Assembly (NCBI GenBank): GCA_948470475.1
Contig: OX419338.1
Location: forward strand, 28,094,717-28,158,716
DNA length: 64,000 bases
Direction of reading: 5' to 3'
Source: Galaxea fascicularis
Lineage: Eukaryota > Cnidaria > Anthozoa > Scleractinia > Euphylliidae
The notes beneath the pieces were generated by a model. The model searched no databases. It saw nothing but the letters and a program-made list of their open reading frames with translations, and had not been told where the DNA came from. Shown one piece after another: positions 46,000-55,730 of the stretch. The translations under genes and the position numbers were made by a program. Each line of letters starts with the position of its first letter. Position 1 is the stretch's first letter.

Positions 46000-46284
46000 T
46001 TACTGCAGCTCAGAATCTGAAGATAAAAAAAACAACTAATGGCACGATATTAGCGAGTGCATTAAGCAATCGCAGTTTTACCCCTAAATTAAAAAAAGAA
46101 AAGCCCACGATCATAAAGAAAGTTGAAAATTGAAATTTAAAATTCACCCCAGTTCAAACCAGGAAACGTTTCTTTGATGCTGGCCGGTGTTCAGCAGATC
46201 GGAATCAAATAATAACTGAATATTCCTAGTAAGACCATTGAGGTTAAGGACTGTTATTTGCGTTAACAACGCTACATCACGCAA

Positions 46285-46682
46285 TAGACCCTTCTCCAAA
46301 ATGGCGGCAATGGATTTGAATGAGTTAAAATTGAACTGAATGAAAAACTGATACCAGAAATAGGAAGAGCACCTTTACTTTAGTTACCCTGCAAAGTATA
46401 TCAGCATATCAGGTTTTATATCAGCTGAGAGAATGTACGTTGAAATTTGACAAATTTACAGACGTTTGTTTGACTGGGAGTGTGGCGTATACCCCCAGTC
46501 ATACAAACGTCTGTAAATTTTTTATTTTTCAACTTACACTTTCTCAGCTGATGATATAACACCTGATATGCTGAAACTTTGCAGGGTTACTAAAGTAAAG
46601 GTGCTCTTTCTAGTGCTGGTATACGTTTTTAATTTTAACTTAATTATTTGAATTTTCGGCCGCCATTTTGGAGAAGGGTCTA
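46285..46682. mobile_element. near-perfect palindromic MITE, GACCCTTCTCCAAAATGG ends
   Basis: TAGACCCTTCTCCAAAATGG at 46285 and its complement ending at 46682 bound 398 bp. The two halves mirror each other along most of their length, through CTGATATGCTGA-type and ACAGACGTTTGT words to a centre near 46490. The flanks GCAA and TAAATGATAAACCAC correspond to CCAATTAATAATAAACCAC at 37687-37705 in the other duplicate, which lacks the element. That is consistent with insertion at a TA. Confidence 0.88.
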
Positions 46683-46830
46683 TAAATGATAAACCACGAA
46701 ACGATTAGACTATCACACAAGCATGTATTCGGCCTTCGATAAAACCCACAACCTGGAACATTCCGAAACATTATCCGGAACATAAAAAAAATTATGATAT
46801 TTATGACAAAAATATATTAAATTAAATAAA

Positions 46831-47165
46831 TGTGACCCTCCACACGATTTTAGGTAAAATGGTGATGACACGGGCACGCGTGTCATGACACGACACGCTT
46901 TTCGTGTCACAATGTCACGGATATGCGCAAATTTATAGGTAAAACAAAGGCTGTCACGGTAGGTTTTGTTTGGCACGCTGAAGCTTTTGTTTCAAGCAGT
47001 GTGCCATAAGTCACGCCTAGCTTGTGATATGACACCGCACGCGTGTCATAAGGCACGCGTGTCATAAGGCACGCGTGCCTTATGACACACGACAAGCGTG
47101 CGATGTAGATACACGATAACGGACTGACACGCCAGCCCTGGATGGTCCCAGGCACGCGAAGCATA
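46831..47165. repeat. CGTGTCATGACACG-rich repeat, copy 1
   Basis: Starts with GTGACCCTCCACACGATTTT. It continues with palindromic words (ACGCGTGTCATGACACG, AAGGCACGCGTGCCTT) and a direct 16-bp repeat ACGCGTGTCATAAGGC at 47040-47071. Its start matches in inverse the end of 54235-54602. Confidence 0.65.
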
Positions 47166-48729
47166 AGATCAGACTTAAGTTTAATTAACGAAAAACTATT
47201 TTATAAACGGTCTAGCTTTTTCCAGTTGTTCTTTACTTTCCTTTAAAAGATGGTACTCAAGCAAACAGAGCTTCAGATAGGAAGGAATGCGAACGAATAA
47301 TTTCCGAAAGAAGTAACTTTTTCTTTCGTGTCGCGTTACATACCAGAACAGAGTGAGATCTGTGGAAGCAAATAAACTGCTTCCTCCAGTGGATATAGGC
47401 TAAGCACGAGTACTCTTATTTCGAAATTTTACACCCCAATAATAGTCATTTTCGATTTATTGAAATTCTATTTATTTGTCTGTTTATATAGAGACTAAAC
47501 GGTCGTGTAGTCCTGCTTCGTAGTGCTAAAGCATGTTTCGAGCTAAGAACCAGTCTCCCTACGGTGTTGTGCGTTGTTGCTATAGCTACATCAACAAACT
47601 ATTGTACTTTGTTCTGAGAAAAGAAACCTTTGTAGCTATCATGGAGCGCGGCGACAATGAATATCGGTGTTTAAGTTTAAGTTCGGGAGATTTACAACTC
47701 TTACAAAGTGTATCAAAACTCTGTCTAATAACATTGCTCTTTCGTTTTGTTATTGATTGCTATAGCTTCCATTAAATTATGCCAGCGTATGAGTGCGATT
47801 TTACATCCAAAAACATTTCTTGCTATCACTGGCGAAAACGTAAACAAACTGCCTGTGAAACTGAAACAAAAATCTTATACTACAGTAAAAAAAATCATAA
47901 CTCCCGTTCTAGAAAATATATTTGGATGCTTCTGGTGTCTATTTGAAGCTAAAAAAGAGCTCCGTTTAAAAAACGTATTTCTTATAACGCGCAGAGAACT
48001 TTAGAGGTAGAAAATTGTTTAAAAAAAACTCTTGCGAATAGTGTGTCCAATGTGTGAAAATTATCCCGACGCTGTCACGTATGCAATTGCAAGCATAAAA
48101 GATTGTGAAAAATCAAAACTCTGTCTAATAAAATTTCTCGTTCGTTTTGTTATTTACTGCTGTAGTTACCATTAAACTACAAACATTTTGCGACGAAAAT
48201 TCGACGAAACCAGCGAAATATCACTCAAAAAGCCAGGAATTTTCGCTCAAACTTTCGAGGAAAGTTCGTGAGAACAAAGAGCGCAATTTGCGCATTTCTT
48301 TCTCGTTTCTTTGCGGGGAAAAAAGTTTTGGTTTTTCGGCAGTAATGAAAATGCATTGTTTCTTCAACAGAAGGAAAAATTATCAACTCCAGTACTTATC
48401 TCGCCCTTTTTAACCCTATTCAGGCTTTTATAAACAGAAGAACAAAACCTTAACACCACATAAGGCCCAAATTAGGTGCTGCGGCACATGTAAAGTTCAA
48501 CGAATTAACTAGGAACGGCACTTTTGTGTTTGGGTCGACTCTGCCGTTGTAATAGACTGAGCTTGTCGAGTAGAACGGAGACAAAGATCGACTTCGATTC
48601 ATACGTTTAACTTCACATGTGCCGAACAGACAATCTCCGGCAGAAAATGAATCAAAACAACGCAATTTGTTTCGGCGTATCTGTTTTAGTCGTTCCGCGA
48701 ACTGAATTTTCCGTTCTCACGAAGTTAAA
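47166..48729. other. stretch with local repeats, no supported gene
   Basis: A segment of about 75 bp (TCAAAACTCTGTCTAATAAC.. to the TTCCATTAAATTA end) at 47705-47780 recurs at 48105-48178. GCACATGTAAAGTTCAACGA at 48484 and its inverse ending at 48622 form an imperfect hairpin. Frames of 61-88 codons lack recognisable domains. Confidence 0.4.
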
Positions 48730-49311
48730 TAAAGACAATCTTGAAGTGAAAAACGGGAAATGGAATGCCGCTACGAAAAGCATCACAGATGCATAATGAA
48801 GCGTGATTGTTACGGGAAGAATAGGAAAAGTTGTCACCTCTTACTGGTCACACTTTTGGCAAAGCTATTGTCAATTGGGAAAATAAAAACTGAATGAAAT
48901 GTTACTTTATTGGTAAACAGAAAACTCACGTGCGTGAACAACTTCTATAAAGCGATTGGAATAACCACTGGTTCTGCACACTCGACTCGTGATCTTGCTA
49001 TCAAGAGTAATTTAATTTAATAAAGACAATCTTGAAGTGAAAAACGGGAAATGGATTGCCGCTACGAAAAGTATCACAGATGCATAATGACGCATTATTG
49101 TTACGGGAAGAATAGGAAAAGTTGTCACCTCTTACTTGTCACACTTTTGGCAAAGCTATTGTCAATTGGGAAAATAAAAACTGAATGAAATGTTACCTTA
49201 TTCGTAAACAGAAAACTCACGTGCGTGAACAACTTCTATAAAGCGATTGGAATAACCACTGGTTCTGCACACTCGACTCGTGATCTTGCTATCAAGAGTA
49301 ATTTAACTGAA
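48730..49311 (+). promoter_or_regulatory. 291-bp tandem duplication forming the 5' flank of the BEN-like gene
   Basis: 48730-49020 and 49021-49311 are nearly identical, with an offset of exactly 291 over AAAGACAATCTTGAAGTGAA, GTCACACTTTTGGCAAAGC, CTATAAAGCGATTGGAATAA and CTATCAAGAGTAATTTAA. Only about a handful of changes are visible. The second copy ends four bases before the start ATG at 49315, so the promoter and 5' untranslated region have been duplicated. No TATA box can be assigned with confidence. Confidence 0.85.
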
Positions 49312-49314
49312 AAA

Positions 49315-49522
49315 ATGTCATTTCGTCACCTTACCAAGGTTCCAAAACTGTGCCTTGTCTACTTTAGTATCGATAAAAGCACTTGCGTTGTCGAGACAAA
49401 AAAGCTGAGAAATAAGGAGACCGGAGAGCCTTTTACTGCTGAGAATGGGCCGGAAAAGAGATCAGCAGTGACGGTTAAAAATGGAGGGAAATGCTTGGAA
49501 GCAATGGTTATTGCCTCGGATG
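49315..49522 (+). CDS. BEN-domain-like protein, exon 1
   Basis: The start ATG at 49315 (context AAAAATGTC) is chosen because residues from here look conserved in type, while the 30 open codons upstream lie in the duplicated flank. Residues 1-69 read KLCLVYFSIDKSTCVVETKK (11-30) and VTVKNGGKCLEAMVIASD (52-69). This is a small beta-rich N-terminal module like those at the start of several animal BEN proteins (a resemblance from memory). The exon ends at GATG|GTAAGG in phase 1. Confidence 0.8.
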
Positions 49523-49660
49523 GTAAGGACACAACTTTTCATTTAATCAGGCTAACTAGTGTGCGATAATCTTCGATTCCCAGTGATTCGGAAAACTGTA
49601 TTTCAGTTTGTTTTTTGTTAGTCAACTAACTGGTTTGCTTGTTTGCTTGTTCGTTTGTAG

Positions 49661-49833
49661 ACAACAAAGAGAAGTTAGACGAGGAGGAAACCAAGTTCGT
49701 TGAAGATCCGGCGAATGCAGGTTTATTCGATGATCCTCCGTCTAGCAAGAAGAAGCGAACCAGAGATGACCAGCCTTCTCCCGATAATTCAGTTGCTCCG
49801 GCCAAGAGAGGAAAGCCCTCAGGTGACGCGGAG
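49661..49833 (+). CDS. BEN-domain-like protein, exon 2 (acidic linker and nuclear localisation signals)
   Basis: After TTCGTTTGTAG, 173 bases join exon 1 in phase to complete an Asp codon and end in phase 0 at GAG|GTAAGC. It encodes residues 70-127: an acidic run KEKLDEEETKFVED, then SSKKKRTRDD (97-106) and PAKRGKPSG (116-124), which look like a bipartite nuclear localisation signal. This fits a nuclear DNA- or chromatin-associated protein. Confidence 0.8.
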
Positions 49834-50162
49834 GTAAGCTGGTTTAAGCTAACTTAATTATGGCGTGGTGTGCTTACCCGACGTTTCTTATACCCAACTC
49901 AGGGACGATTTGTACCCATGCAGTTATCAAGTTTTGTTTCAAACAGTAAGTTCTAAGTCTATTAATTAAGTAGGGTCTCCGAAATAAAATATCGAAACGT
50001 GGTAGTTCCACGTGAAACTGCGAGGAAACTGGATTAAATAACACCCCAGAATTTCAAGCACCTGTGAAACGGTTGGTTTGTTTCATGATGTTGAGTAGTT
50101 ATGGTCATACGCATGATCAAGAAAAACCTCTGAGGCCAGGGTAACAGCACCACGAATTAGAA

Positions 50163-50384
50163 TTAAAGCCAATTGCTTTTCGACACGTTTTCCAGCCAGC
50201 AAAGCTGTATCAGAAGTGATTGATAAGTATTTTGCCAGTTGCATGTAACCTTATAGTGATTTCTTAAACGAGACTCGTCTCGCAGGAAACGAGAACTGTC
50301 TCGAGAGAAACGAGACTCATCTCGCGAGTGCACTGGAAGTACCGCTACAGGAAGGATTGTCGAAGAAAATCGTTGAGCGGACAT
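50163..50384. repeat. CTCGTCTCGCGAGAAACGAG low-complexity palindromes
   Basis: Words GAGACTCGTCTCGCAGGAAACGAG at about 50268-50330, and similar ones at 51713-51760, flank the intronic satellite. An open minus-strand frame with DESRFSRDSSRFLRDESR is a by-product. Confidence 0.5.
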
Positions 50385-50588
50385 GTGTCATGTCATTGAT
50401 TGTTTTGGTGTGATAAGCATCGGAGACGTGCGACTGAAGTTCAATATTTTTTAGCACTCAGTGGGCAATTTTTGTGTTACATGTATTGATCGACTTGATC
50501 GGTATTTGTTTTGTCTGTGCGTCTGAGTTAAAGATGAAACTTCGCGCTGGATATCTACATCGGCGCCGCCACGCTCATGCCATGGTTT

Positions 50589-50828
50589 GAAGCCTCGATT
50601 GACTTAATCATTATTCGGGTCGCGTATTCACTTGCGAAGCCACGCTTCGAACACTTAATCTACAATAACTTTTTATTCACAAAGTGAAGCCACAACGCTT
50701 TTGAACTCGAAGCCTCGATTGACTTTGTATTTTGTTCTAGTATTCGCATGCCAAGCCACGCTTCGAACACGTAATCTAAGTTTACTGTTTATTCACAAAG
50801 TGAAGCCGCAACCCATTTGAACACAAAA
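50589..50828. repeat. two-copy 120-bp tandem repeat in intron 2 of the BEN-like gene
   Basis: GAAGCCTCGATTGACTT starts at 50589 and again at 50709. TATTCACAAAGTGAAGCC and CCACGCTTCGAACAC recur in each unit. Confidence 0.85.
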
Positions 50829-51600
50829 ACGTTTCGACAGATCGTAAGAACTTCGATAAAATTTTCTTCCTGCAAAATTTGGACTATTTCAGCGAATGAA
50901 TCATCCGCATATGTAACATAGAACCAGGAATATCGAAATAGTTTTCAAAGCTCGCCGGCATGCCGTGAAATTTCAAAGATCTTTTTTTTGTTCCCGGCGC
51001 GTGCCGAAAGCAAAATTTACCCTGTCAAAAATTAAATGAATGTTAACGGCGCATCGTAAGAACTTCGATAAAACACTCTTTCTCTAAATATGGACTATTT
51101 CAGTGTTAAACTCATCCAATTGTGCCAAATAGAACCAGAGATATCGAATACTTTTCGAAGCTCGCCGGCATGCCGTGAAATTTCAAAGAGCTTTCTCAGT
51201 TGTCTTGCCAACGTGTGCCGAGAGCAAGCTTATCCCTGTCAAAAATTAAATGAATTTTAACGGCGCAACATAAAAACTTCAGTAAATCACTTTTTCTGTA
51301 AATTTGAACTATTTCAGCGTTGGAATCATCCAATTGTGCCAAATACAACCAGAGATATCGAATACTTTTCAAAGTTCGCCGGCTTGCCGTGAAATTTCAA
51401 AGACCTTTCTCAATGTGTCTTGTGAGCGCGCGCCGAGAAAAAACTTTTCCCTGTCAAAAATTGAATGAATGTTAACGGCACATCGTAAGAACTTCGATAA
51501 AACACTCTTTCTGTAAATTTGGATAACGTTTGAATCATCAAAATAAAACATATATTGAAATAATTTTCAAGCTCGCCAACGATTGCCGTGAAATGTCTTT
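50829..51600. repeat. intronic satellite, four units of about 213 bp
   Basis: ATCGTAAGAACTTCGATAAA and its variants start at 50841, 51053, 51268 and 51482 (spacings 212, 215 and 214). GCTCGCCGGCATGCCGTGAA and CCCTGTCAAAAATTAAATGA recur at fixed places. Units differ by scattered substitutions, so the array is not very recent. Confidence 0.88.
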
Positions 51601-52103
51601 TGTCTTTCTTGTCTCGTCGGTCGGTTTTGTCACTTTGGTAGCGACCTCTTTTAAGTCGGAACCGGCTTCTTACGAGTAATATATTCCATACTGAATGCCT
51701 CAGTAATTCTCGAGAGAAACGACAATCTTCTCGCGAGAAACGAGACGAGAGGTGGTAACTTACATTTGAGCGGTACTGTACAACTTAGATTTTGTTTTCC
51801 CGAAGCTGGAAATCATGTAAGAACCGCATTTAACTACATAAATAAGCTTAAATTATTGCGCGCAATAGGTGAAACAACACTCTGAATATATGTACAGTCA
51901 TTTAATTTACATCTTAGCACCCTATAGCCGAACAAAAATGGATATTTAGAATGCTAACTCTTTATTATGCACGACTTTGTGGCCGTTACTTTTACCGGAA
52001 AGTGTCTGTTAACACTGAAGGAGATTACTTGTGACTAAAAAATAGCAAAATGTAGCTTACCTGCTGGAGTCGTATCCCAAATCGACTGTTTGCCATAGCC
52101 AAT

Positions 52104-52206
52104 GTACTGACAAATCATTATTCCCGTATGAAATTGGAGTTTTGGCCATTTTTCGTACTTGTGGCTATTTTCTTAAAATTCTATTTCATACTCTTGGTTC
52201 ACATGT
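52104..52206 (+). repeat. 103-bp direct repeat, copy before the last BEN exon
   Basis: Matches 53494-53596 at the same length. Both contain an ATG (52128 and 53518) opening a hydrophobic leader, here KLEFWPFFVLVAIFLKFYF, there KFEVLPLFVILAIFLQFHF, both ending LLVHM. It could be a duplicated signal-peptide exon or a plain repeat. Confidence 0.7.
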
Positions 52207-52256
52207 GGGATGGTCTAATATTAGTTCTTTTTTTTATTATTATTATTTATTTGTAG

Positions 52257-53066
52257 CTTCAGATGCTGAACACGTTTCTGGCAGAACAAGCCCAAAAACA
52301 AGCGCGTTTGAAGATGCAACGGGTCGAAAAAAACAGGCAGACCAAAGACACTGCTACCCAGCACACGAGATCCCCTCGAACAGTGGAGGTAGCAGTTCAG
52401 ACCGATATTCCAGACATCATGGAGGACCTGCGAGATCAAGTAAAAAGCCTTAGCAAAATTGTCGCAGAGCTTACCGAGATGAAGGCTAGAGAAAAGATAC
52501 CCAGTCTACCGGTGTTGAGTGACTCGGATCTCACGTTCATCAATCAGGACAATGACGACGTCGTTAATGAAACACCACCCCAAGCTCCTCCTGCTGCCTT
52601 CACCTCACCTATTATTGTGCCAGAACCGGCCCAAGTTCCTCAGCCACTTTCCACTCCGTTATCGCTCCCCACGTATCATCCACCTCAGATGCGGTCTCCT
52701 TTGTCCACCATCGATACAAATTCACAAGTTTTCTGCAGCATCTCGAGCCTTGGACCTTCAGACCAGCAGAAGCAGAAAGTGGAGGCCATCGTTGTCTTTG
52801 GCAAAGAAATGATATCCTCTGCCATGGCGTGCATCGATACGTTATTCTCTGACGAAGAGTTAGCTAATAGCAACACGTCTGGAAGTAACGGATATAGGGA
52901 ACTTGATAATCTGAAACTTCGTTTTCTGATGTCAGTGCTTCGCCAGAAGTACGAATCCCCAATGTTTATGAAGCAGTGGGAAGATGTGAAGTCAAGAATA
53001 AACACTAGGTGCAGGGGTAAAAGAAGAACTGTTCAACGTAGACTACAAAAGCAAGTGAATTTTTAA
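52257..53066 (+). CDS. BEN-domain-like protein, last exon (coiled coil, Pro-rich linker, BEN domain)
   Basis: Follows a long T/ATT tract and TTGTAG at 52256 and joins exon 2 in phase 0. It encodes residues 128-396: a basic helical start (FLAEQAQKQARLKMQRVEK), a coiled coil around residues 180-210 (IMEDLRDQVKSLSKIVAELT) and a Pro/Ser-rich linker. The C-terminal 78 residues (319-396) contain CIDTLFSDEELANSNTSGSN, then RELDNLKLRFLMSVLRQKY and VKSRINTRCRGKRRT. The pattern LF..EEL..SN.SG....LD..K......I matches a BEN domain, a DNA- or chromatin-binding module in animals. The stop is at 53064-53066. The three exons together give 396 residues. The BEN call is by eye; the rest of the model is well supported by splice phases and a nearby AATAAA. 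Confidence 0.8.
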   Translation, partial: LQMLNTFLAEQAQKQARLKMQRVEKNRQTKDTATQHTRSPRTVEVAVQTDIPDIMEDLRDQVKSLSKIVAELTEMKAREKIPSLPVLSDSDLTFINQDNDDVVNETPPQAPPAAFTSPIIVPEPAQVPQPLSTPLSLPTYHPPQMRSPLSTIDTNSQVFCSISSLGPSDQQKQKVEAIVVFGKEMISSAMACIDTLFSDEELANSNTSGSNGYRELDNLKLRFLMSVLRQKYESPMFMKQWEDVKSRINTRCRGKRRTVQRRLQKQVNF

Positions 53067-53133
53067 ACAGTATACTTGTCAGCAATCGCTTTTTTAAACT
53101 GTTGTGTAGTCTTAAAAACGTGTCATCTAAGAG

Positions 53134-53139
53134 AATAAA
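53134..53139 (+). promoter_or_regulatory. polyadenylation signal of the BEN-like gene
   Basis: AATAAA 68 bases after the stop codon, well placed for 3' end formation. Confidence 0.65.
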
Positions 53140-53493
53140 GTAGAATTTTGGTAAATATAACAGCATCAGCATCGAGAAGAGTGGGGTTGGGAATACCATA
53201 ATTTTAGTATAGTGATTACTACTGTTACTGTCTGAGGAACACTAAATGTATAGCTTTGACCATCACGACTCGAAACTTCTGAGTATATCTCGTGAGTAGA
53301 CTGTTTTAACCGATCACCGCTCAGTCTGAAGGCAACTAACTTGTAGCGCTGAAAAAGGGGAGGAAAGCTAACTACAAGTCATCCATGTTTACTTTGAAAT
53401 AAAAACTATTCCTTAACAGTCATACTTACCTAACCCGATCGGAAGGAGAAGTTTGAAAGATGAAAAAGAAAAAGACGTAAAATTCTCAGGACA

Positions 53494-53596
53494 GTACTAA
53501 TAAATCATTATTCCAGCATGAAATTCGAGGTTTTGCCACTTTTCGTAATTTTGGCTATTTTCTTGCAATTCCATTTCCTACTCTTGGTTCACATGT
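53494..53596 (+). repeat. 103-bp direct repeat, copy after the last BEN exon
   Basis: Second copy of 52104-52206. Its short frame from 53518 ends at a TAG right after LLLVHM. The two copies bracket the last exon and its polyadenylation signal. 53140-53493 and 53597-54061 hold no supported gene. Confidence 0.7.
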
Positions 53597-54061
53597 AGAG
53601 CTCGCATGGCCAATTTGCCATTTTGGTTATCGTCAACGCGTACGCGGGAAATTTGCCTGGTTACTCAGCACACAAAAGACTCGTTTGGCTGAACGTCTTG
53701 TGATTTGTGTTGAATTCTGAAGACCGACTCCCTGTAATTATTATACGAACTTGAAGAATTATAAGGACCGTTTCCCAAGAATAGAATAGGCAGTAACTAC
53801 AAGAGCTCTTAAAACAACGAAACGTGACGAGCAAAACAATGCATTTCGCTCGTCTTATAGCCGATTGTCGGGAAAGATCTTTGAAGAAACTTAAACCGCC
53901 AAGCACCATTTCAGAATTTCCAACTAATTCAAGTCTGCAGCTGGTATAGTGTGGACGTCTTACGGGAAATTTTCATTCTACTGTTCACGCTTATTGAAAT
54001 TTTAGTTTCATAACTTGTATGAAAACAGTAAAAAAGCAAGTTTACTTTACAAGCTATTCAC

Positions 54062-54169
54062 ATGGCGTTGGAGTTCGCGCTTCTAACGACCGAACAGGAC
54101 GAATACGCAGTTTTTGCCACGACTAAGTTCAAAGAAAAATTCGCGAAGACACATTGGTCCATCGCGGAT
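54062..54169 (+). CDS. possible first exon of an unidentified gene
   Basis: ATG opens 36 codons, ALEFALLTTEQDEYAVFATT then KFKEKFAKTHWSIAD, ending at GCGGAT|GTGAGC, an acceptable donor in phase 0. The residue mix is that of a real soluble N-terminus, and the intron side turns at once to T-rich sequence and a stop. No family is recognised and no following exon was found in the window, so it may be a lone or retired exon. Confidence 0.35.
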
Positions 54170-54234
54170 GTGAGCTTATTTTGTTATATATTTTTTTTCT
54201 GAGATGAATCTTTGGCTATACAGACAACGGACTC

Positions 54235-54602
54235 TCTGCTGTGTGACAACACGGTAAGTTGAAAGAGTGAACTCAGCTGCCCTGCAGCGTGTCATTTTGC
54301 TTCAGCTCACCAGCGTGTTATTTTGCTTCAGCTCACCAGCGTGTCATTTTGCTCACCAAGCTAGCGTGTCATTTTACTCACTAGCGTGCTAGTTTGCTAA
54401 GTATCACACGGCATTGTTTCACAGGACACGATCCTTTGTGTTTCGCGTGCGATGTAAACAAAAGAAAATTTCTGATTAACCGTGTCAATTGGCGCACTGC
54501 TCACACGCTGGCGTGTCATTTCGCTCACTGCCTATTGTTTAGCGTGTCATTTTAGCGTGCCCGTGCATTCACCTTTTTACCCAAAATCCTGTGGAGGGTC
54601 AC
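54235..54602. repeat. GCGTGTCATTTTGCT repeat, copy 2 of the GTGACCCTCCAC family
   Basis: CACCAGCGTGTCATTTTGCT units repeat four to five times at 54290-54400. The end CAAAATCCTGTGGAGGGTCAC (54582-54602) is the inverse of the start of 46831-47165, so the two copies lie in opposite orientation. Confidence 0.65.
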
Positions 54603-55730
54603 AAATGATGAACAAAAAAGAGAAATACGACGGGAAATAATATTAAATTAGGTAGTTCATGCCTCCCTTAATAGATTTGGCACTCTCCCCAGAGCGCGCC
54701 CGACATGACAAAGCAAGAAGGCGACCGTAGGATTGAAGCATCAATTCTCACAGAAAAAATAGCGGACTATGGCTATAAAAAGCTAAGATGGTGACGTTCA
54801 ATCAGATCGAAAAATATACGACTGCAAACAGTCTACGTAAGTTTCCGATTATTTTGTTCATTGTGCAATTCATTACGTCAAAGATCTGCGTATACACGAT
54901 TTCCCATGGTTTAACCAGTTTTAACTACTCGGCCCATAGTTCTTGTGTAAAGTAGTTCGGACCCTTTATTACCTGAAACACGACCAACTACAGAAATTTG
55001 TAGATTCAGCCTTCGTTCAACACTAGTAACCTTGAAGAGGGAAAAACACACTAACCTGTGGGGTGTTACGAAAACGGAGACCTAACACCTAAGACCCGGT
55101 CTTCGTTTTCGTACTACGAAAACGAGGACCCTGTACTGACAGAAAACCGTAGAAATAATAATTACAAGTTGAACACACATTAAGCAGCAACAACGCTTAG
55201 TAATATAATATACTACATTACACTTCACGAGTTTACTGGCCCGTCTTATTTGCTCTGTTTTCAGTGTGCGAGCTAATTTGTTGAAATTCTTGAGGGTTTC
55301 CTCGGGTAAACTTACCACGCATATTATTCTGGAACAGCAGGCAGAATTCGAACGCTAGCCGCCTTTGGTCGATTTATAGTTACGATTGCGTGATAGAAGA
55401 ACAAAGAAAGCGTTCTGTTCAGGAAATCACTCTTGGGTTCTGTCAATAAATAATTTACTGTATTTTGAAGCTAAAATAGATTCTAACAGTCGATAAGCCT
55501 TCTCTGCTGGAAAAGTCTCGTTAAAAAGCTAAGCATTTCTTTTTACTAACGCAGGGTCTTCGTTTTCGTACTACGAAAACGTCTAACCATGCAAGTTTAT
55601 TTTACAACCAGAAAGCAAATACAGACAACATATTAGATCAATTTTATGTGCAGATTAGTCGGGTTTTTGTATAAACTTCATCTTTTACGCGCTCACGAAG
55701 AGTCTAAGGAGGCCATATCATAAAATACTT
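54603..55730. other. non-coding stretch with CGTTTTCGTACTACGAAAACG palindromes
   Basis: GTCTTCGTTTTCGTACTACG followed by AAAACG occurs at about 55097 and 55557, with related CGAAAACGGAGACCTAA at 55070. These may be the two ends of one palindromic element of about 520 bp. No gene supported. Confidence 0.45.

Larger units (their letters stand above)
44110..46720 (-). repeat. diverged duplication of the secreted-protein gene 5' half
   Basis: 44110-44660 matches 35440-36080 and 45710-46284 matches 37120-37690. The order and orientation are the same, covering exon 2, exon 1 and flanks. Matching words include CAACAAAGCACCTC, CTTACCTGGATCGACGACAA, AAAATGCTTTTTACTACAAT and TTTGATCACAATTGACTAAC (each with small changes). 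Between, 44660-45700 is not alignable by eye with 36080-37120. Divergence of many percent points to an old event. Confidence 0.85.

Noticed and set aside
47533..48004. Two successive plus-strand frames that could be exons
   Set aside because: No recognisable domain, and part of the sequence is a local direct repeat (47705-47780 and 48105-48178); support is too weak.
52685..53005. A 106-codon minus-strand frame
   Set aside because: It is antisense to the last exon of the BEN-like gene, a shadow of its coding sequence.
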